DNA of 5,785 bases from Desulfobacterales bacterium. GTDB lineage: Bacteria > Desulfobacterota > Desulfobacteria > Desulfobacterales > 4be13. The position numbers were made by a program, and so were the translations under genes. The notes below the pieces were generated by a model. It was given only the letters and a program-made list of their open reading frames with translations, had not been told where the DNA came from and did no database searches. Location of the stretch: assembly GCA_029940115.1 (NCBI GenBank), contig JAOZRQ010000455.1:1-5785 (forward strand), read 5' to 3'. Below are positions 4,235 to 5,785 of this stretch, in pieces (within the stretch, counting starts at the first letter, position 1; each line of letters opens with the position of its first letter).

Positions 4235-5386
4235 CTAAAGGTTCCCGGAAACTACCCGAACAACCTCAGCCACATCCTCATCGCCCATGCCCGGAAAAAT
4301 GGGCAGGGAGAGGATCTCCTCGTAGGCCGCTTCGGCCGCGGGGCATTCCCCCCGCTGATACCCGAAACGATCCCGGTAAAAGGGATGCAGGTAAACTGGC
4401 AGATAATGAACATTCACGCCGATCCCCGCGTGTCGCAGATTCGAGAAAATCCGCTCCCGGGAGACCTTCAACGCACTCAGGTCCAGGCGGATGACGTAGA
4501 GATGATAAACATGGAACACATCGGGAGAGCAGGCCAGCGGACTCACCCCGGGGAGTTTCGCAAAAGCCTCGTCATAACGGGCAGCGATCTCCCGGCGACG
4601 GCTGATCCGGGCGGGCAGTCCCTTCAACTGGCTCAGTCCGAGCGCGCACTGAATGTCGCTGATGCGGTAATTGTATCCGATATCGGTGATTTCATACTGC
4701 CACGTCAGGTTCTCCCCTCGCTGATGGTGATCCGCATTGATGCCGTGATTGCGGAACCTTCGCATCTTTTCCGTGAATTCAGGAGAGTCCGTGACCCCCA
4801 TCCCCCCCTCACCGGTGGTGACATGCTTCACCGGGTGGAAGCTGAAAACGGTCAGATCACCGATGGTTCCCGCTTTTCTTCCCTTGTATTCGGCACCGAG
4901 GGAATGACAGGCATCCGAGATGAGCGTCAGGTCATGCCGACTGGCGATATCCCGGAGCGCGTCATAATCGCACGGCTGTCCGGCATAATCCACAGGGATG
5001 ATCGCCTTTGTGCGCGGCGTGATCCTTCTCTCCGCGTCGGCCGGGCTGATGAGCAGGGTGTCCGGATGAACATCTGCAAATACCGGCCTTCCGCCTTGAT
5101 GCACAACGACATTCGCGGTGGCCGCAAAGGTGATTGCTGGTACGATCACCTCGTCCCCCTCGCCGATGCCGGCCGCATACACCGCGGCATGAAGGGCCGC
5201 TGTCCCACTGTTCACCGCCGTCCCCTGCCCTGCGCCCACGAAATCAGCAAAGGCCCGCTCAAAGGCCGCGACCTTCGGCCCGGTGGTCAGCCAATCTGAC
5301 CGCAGGACATCCACCACGGCCGCGATATCATCCTCGTCAACTTGATGCCTTCCATAAGGGATGAATCGGTTGGGTTTTGACTGCAT
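4235..5386 (-). CDS. pseC: PseC, UDP-4-amino-4,6-dideoxy-N-acetyl-beta-L-altrosamine transaminase
   Basis: This PLP-dependent aminotransferase of the DegT/DnrJ/EryC1/StrS family catalyses the second step of CMP-pseudaminic acid synthesis: it moves an amino group, usually from glutamate, to the 4-keto sugar made by PseB. The product sugar decorates flagellin, pili, capsule or LPS. Visible landmarks are SGTAAL (60-65, phosphate binding), the ATAN segment (89-92), VDYAGQP (132-138), SDACHSLGAEY (157-167, with D158 contacting the PLP ring nitrogen), FSFHPVKHVTTGEGG (181-195, K187 the Schiff-base lysine) and NYRISDIQCALGLSQL (239-254). VDYAG, HPVKHVTTGEGG and the NYR-SDIQCALGLSQL block favour PseC over other sugar aminotransferases. 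At 383 residues it is full length. The start ATG at 5384-5386 has AAGGA about 12 bases upstream, a slightly long gap. It appears to be transcribed alone; pseB could lie beyond the right edge but is at least 400 bases away. Confidence 0.92.
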   Translation of the reverse strand: MQSKPNRFIPYGRHQVDEDDIAAVVDVLRSDWLTTGPKVAAFERAFADFVGAGQGTAVNSGTAALHAAVYAAGIGEGDEVIVPAITFAATANVVVHQGGRPVFADVHPDTLLISPADAERRITPRTKAIIPVDYAGQPCDYDALRDIASRHDLTLISDACHSLGAEYKGRKAGTIGDLTVFSFHPVKHVTTGEGGMGVTDSPEFTEKMRRFRNHGINADHHQRGENLTWQYEITDIGYNYRISDIQCALGLSQLKGLPARISRRREIAARYDEAFAKLPGVSPLACSPDVFHVYHLYVIRLDLSALKVSRERIFSNLRHAGIGVNVHYLPVYLHPFYRDRFGYQRGECPAAEAAYEEILSLPIFPGMGDEDVAEVVRVVSGNL

Positions 5387-5438
5387 ATCTGAGTGATTTC
5401 CTTAAAATCGAAGTCCACAGGGGGTTTCCCAAAACAGG

Positions 5439-5547
5439 CCTTGATCATCGTTTCGGCCACCCTGCTCCCGCCGGATTGCCAAATCCGGCGGGCGGCCTGG
5501 ATTTGGCAATCCAAGCCGGGCAAGGTTGGTCCAAACGATGATCAAGG
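5439..5547. repeat. Nested composite inverted repeat upstream of pseC
   Basis: Outer arms of 21 bp at 5439-5459 and 5527-5547 (CCTTGATCATCGTTT shared exactly, two mismatches overall) enclose two hairpins. Hairpin A has perfect 11-bp arms, CCCGCCGGATT and AATCCGGCGGG (5467-5492), with loop GCCA. Hairpin C has 10-bp arms, GGCCTGGATT and AATCCAAGCC (5494-5517, one mismatch), with loop TGGC. The two hairpins also form a perfect 14-bp inverted pair with each other: GGATTGCCAAATCC at 5473-5486 and GGATTTGGCAATCC at 5499-5512. The DNA or RNA can therefore switch between two small hairpins and one long stem. The whole resembles a REP/BIME-like mobile repeat. Confidence 0.87.
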
Positions 5548-5566
5548 TCCCCAAAACATAATTGTC

Positions 5567-5595
5567 AGCATAACCGTTTCTGACGCTTTTATCAA
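5567..5595 (-). promoter_or_regulatory. Putative sigma-70-type promoter for pseC
   Basis: On the minus strand TTGATA (5590-5595, five of six consensus bases) is followed by exactly 17 bases and TATGCT (5567-5572, four of six). Predicted transcription would begin near 5560 and run left, giving a leader of about 170 bases before the pseC start that contains the whole nested inverted repeat at 5439-5547. The match is moderate and other promoters further right cannot be excluded. Confidence 0.4.
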
Positions 5596-5677
5596 GCTTT
5601 GTCCGAGAGAACCCAAATTCTTTGGAAAAACTCAGTTTCTTTGGCTGTGTACAGGACAAAAAATTGTGGACGGGCGA

Positions 5678-5737
5678 GAAACCCGGCTTTTTCCCCAAAT
5701 GGGCCGGCTCCACATATGCAAGAAAAAGCCGGGTTTC
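5678..5737. repeat. 15-bp perfect inverted repeat with 30-base loop
   Basis: GAAACCCGGCTTTTT at 5678-5692 is the exact inverse complement of AAAAAGCCGGGTTTC at 5723-5737. The loop contains a small inverted GGCC/GGCTCC-rich stretch and CATATG. It has no T tract after the stem on either strand, so it is not a clear terminator; it looks like another dispersed intergenic repeat. Confidence 0.83.
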
Positions 5738-5785
5738 GGCATCCTTCATTTTGTCTGAAAAGTGGTCTGCACTTCCCAAATGAGC

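Larger units (their letters stand above)
5387..5785. other. Repeat-rich non-coding region upstream of pseC
   Basis: About 400 bases without a credible gene. Open frames on both strands (for example + 5393-5758 and minus 5402-5779) run straight through inverted repeats and lack ribosome binding sites or known motifs. The contents are the nested repeat, a promoter-like site facing pseC, and a 15-bp inverted repeat near the right edge. Confidence 0.6.

Noticed and set aside
3956..5299. A 447-codon + strand open frame, the longest in the window
   Set aside because: It runs antisense through pseC and straight through the 22-bp hairpin repeat. Its sequence shows no family pattern, whereas the minus strand encodes a clear full-length PseC.
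5678..5737. An intrinsic terminator at the right edge
   Set aside because: The stem is strong but its T-run is inside the arms, the loop is 30 bases, and no T tract follows on either strand.

Overview
The window looks like a chromosomal segment of a Gram-negative anaerobe, most plausibly a deltaproteobacterium (Desulfobacterota) or a similar lineage. This is inferred from the gene content, the moderately GC-rich genes, and the very high density of short palindromic repeats between and at the ends of genes. No rRNA, tRNA, CRISPR array or complete insertion sequence is visible.

Layout, left to right. (1) 1-570: a TumE-family (DUF6516) toxin-like gene on the + strand, overlapping the tail of an upstream frame. 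It is followed by a short HicB-like antitoxin start that runs into a palindromic repeat and stops. (2) 663-1826: a complete DppD/OppD-type ABC ATPase with an enlarged helical subdomain and a four-cysteine C-terminal domain. A well-placed ribosome binding site and GTG behind it open what is probably the partner ATPase gene, but that frame dies after 23 codons at a 32-bp direct repeat. (3) 1896-2218: apparent remnant DNA. (4) 2219-3367 (minus): a Cu/Zn efflux permease of the SO_0444/DUF318 type whose stop codon and last residues come from a second copy of the palindromic repeat. (5) 3425-4185: a gene-poor stretch with a large inverted repeat, a promoter-like sequence, a perfect 10-bp dyad and a strong 22-bp hairpin. 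(6) 4235-5386 (minus): PseC, the aminotransferase of pseudaminic acid synthesis. (7) 5387-5785: repeat-rich DNA upstream of pseC, including a nested inverted repeat that would lie in the pseC leader if the predicted promoter is real.

The genes do not form one pathway. They look like unrelated units (toxin/antitoxin, peptide-type uptake, metal efflux, surface-sugar synthesis) separated by repeat-driven rearrangement. At least two reading frames end inside repeat DNA and one operon appears broken. I do not see a convincing new multi-gene system. The most interesting material is the recruitment of repeats as gene ends and as a possible leader structure.
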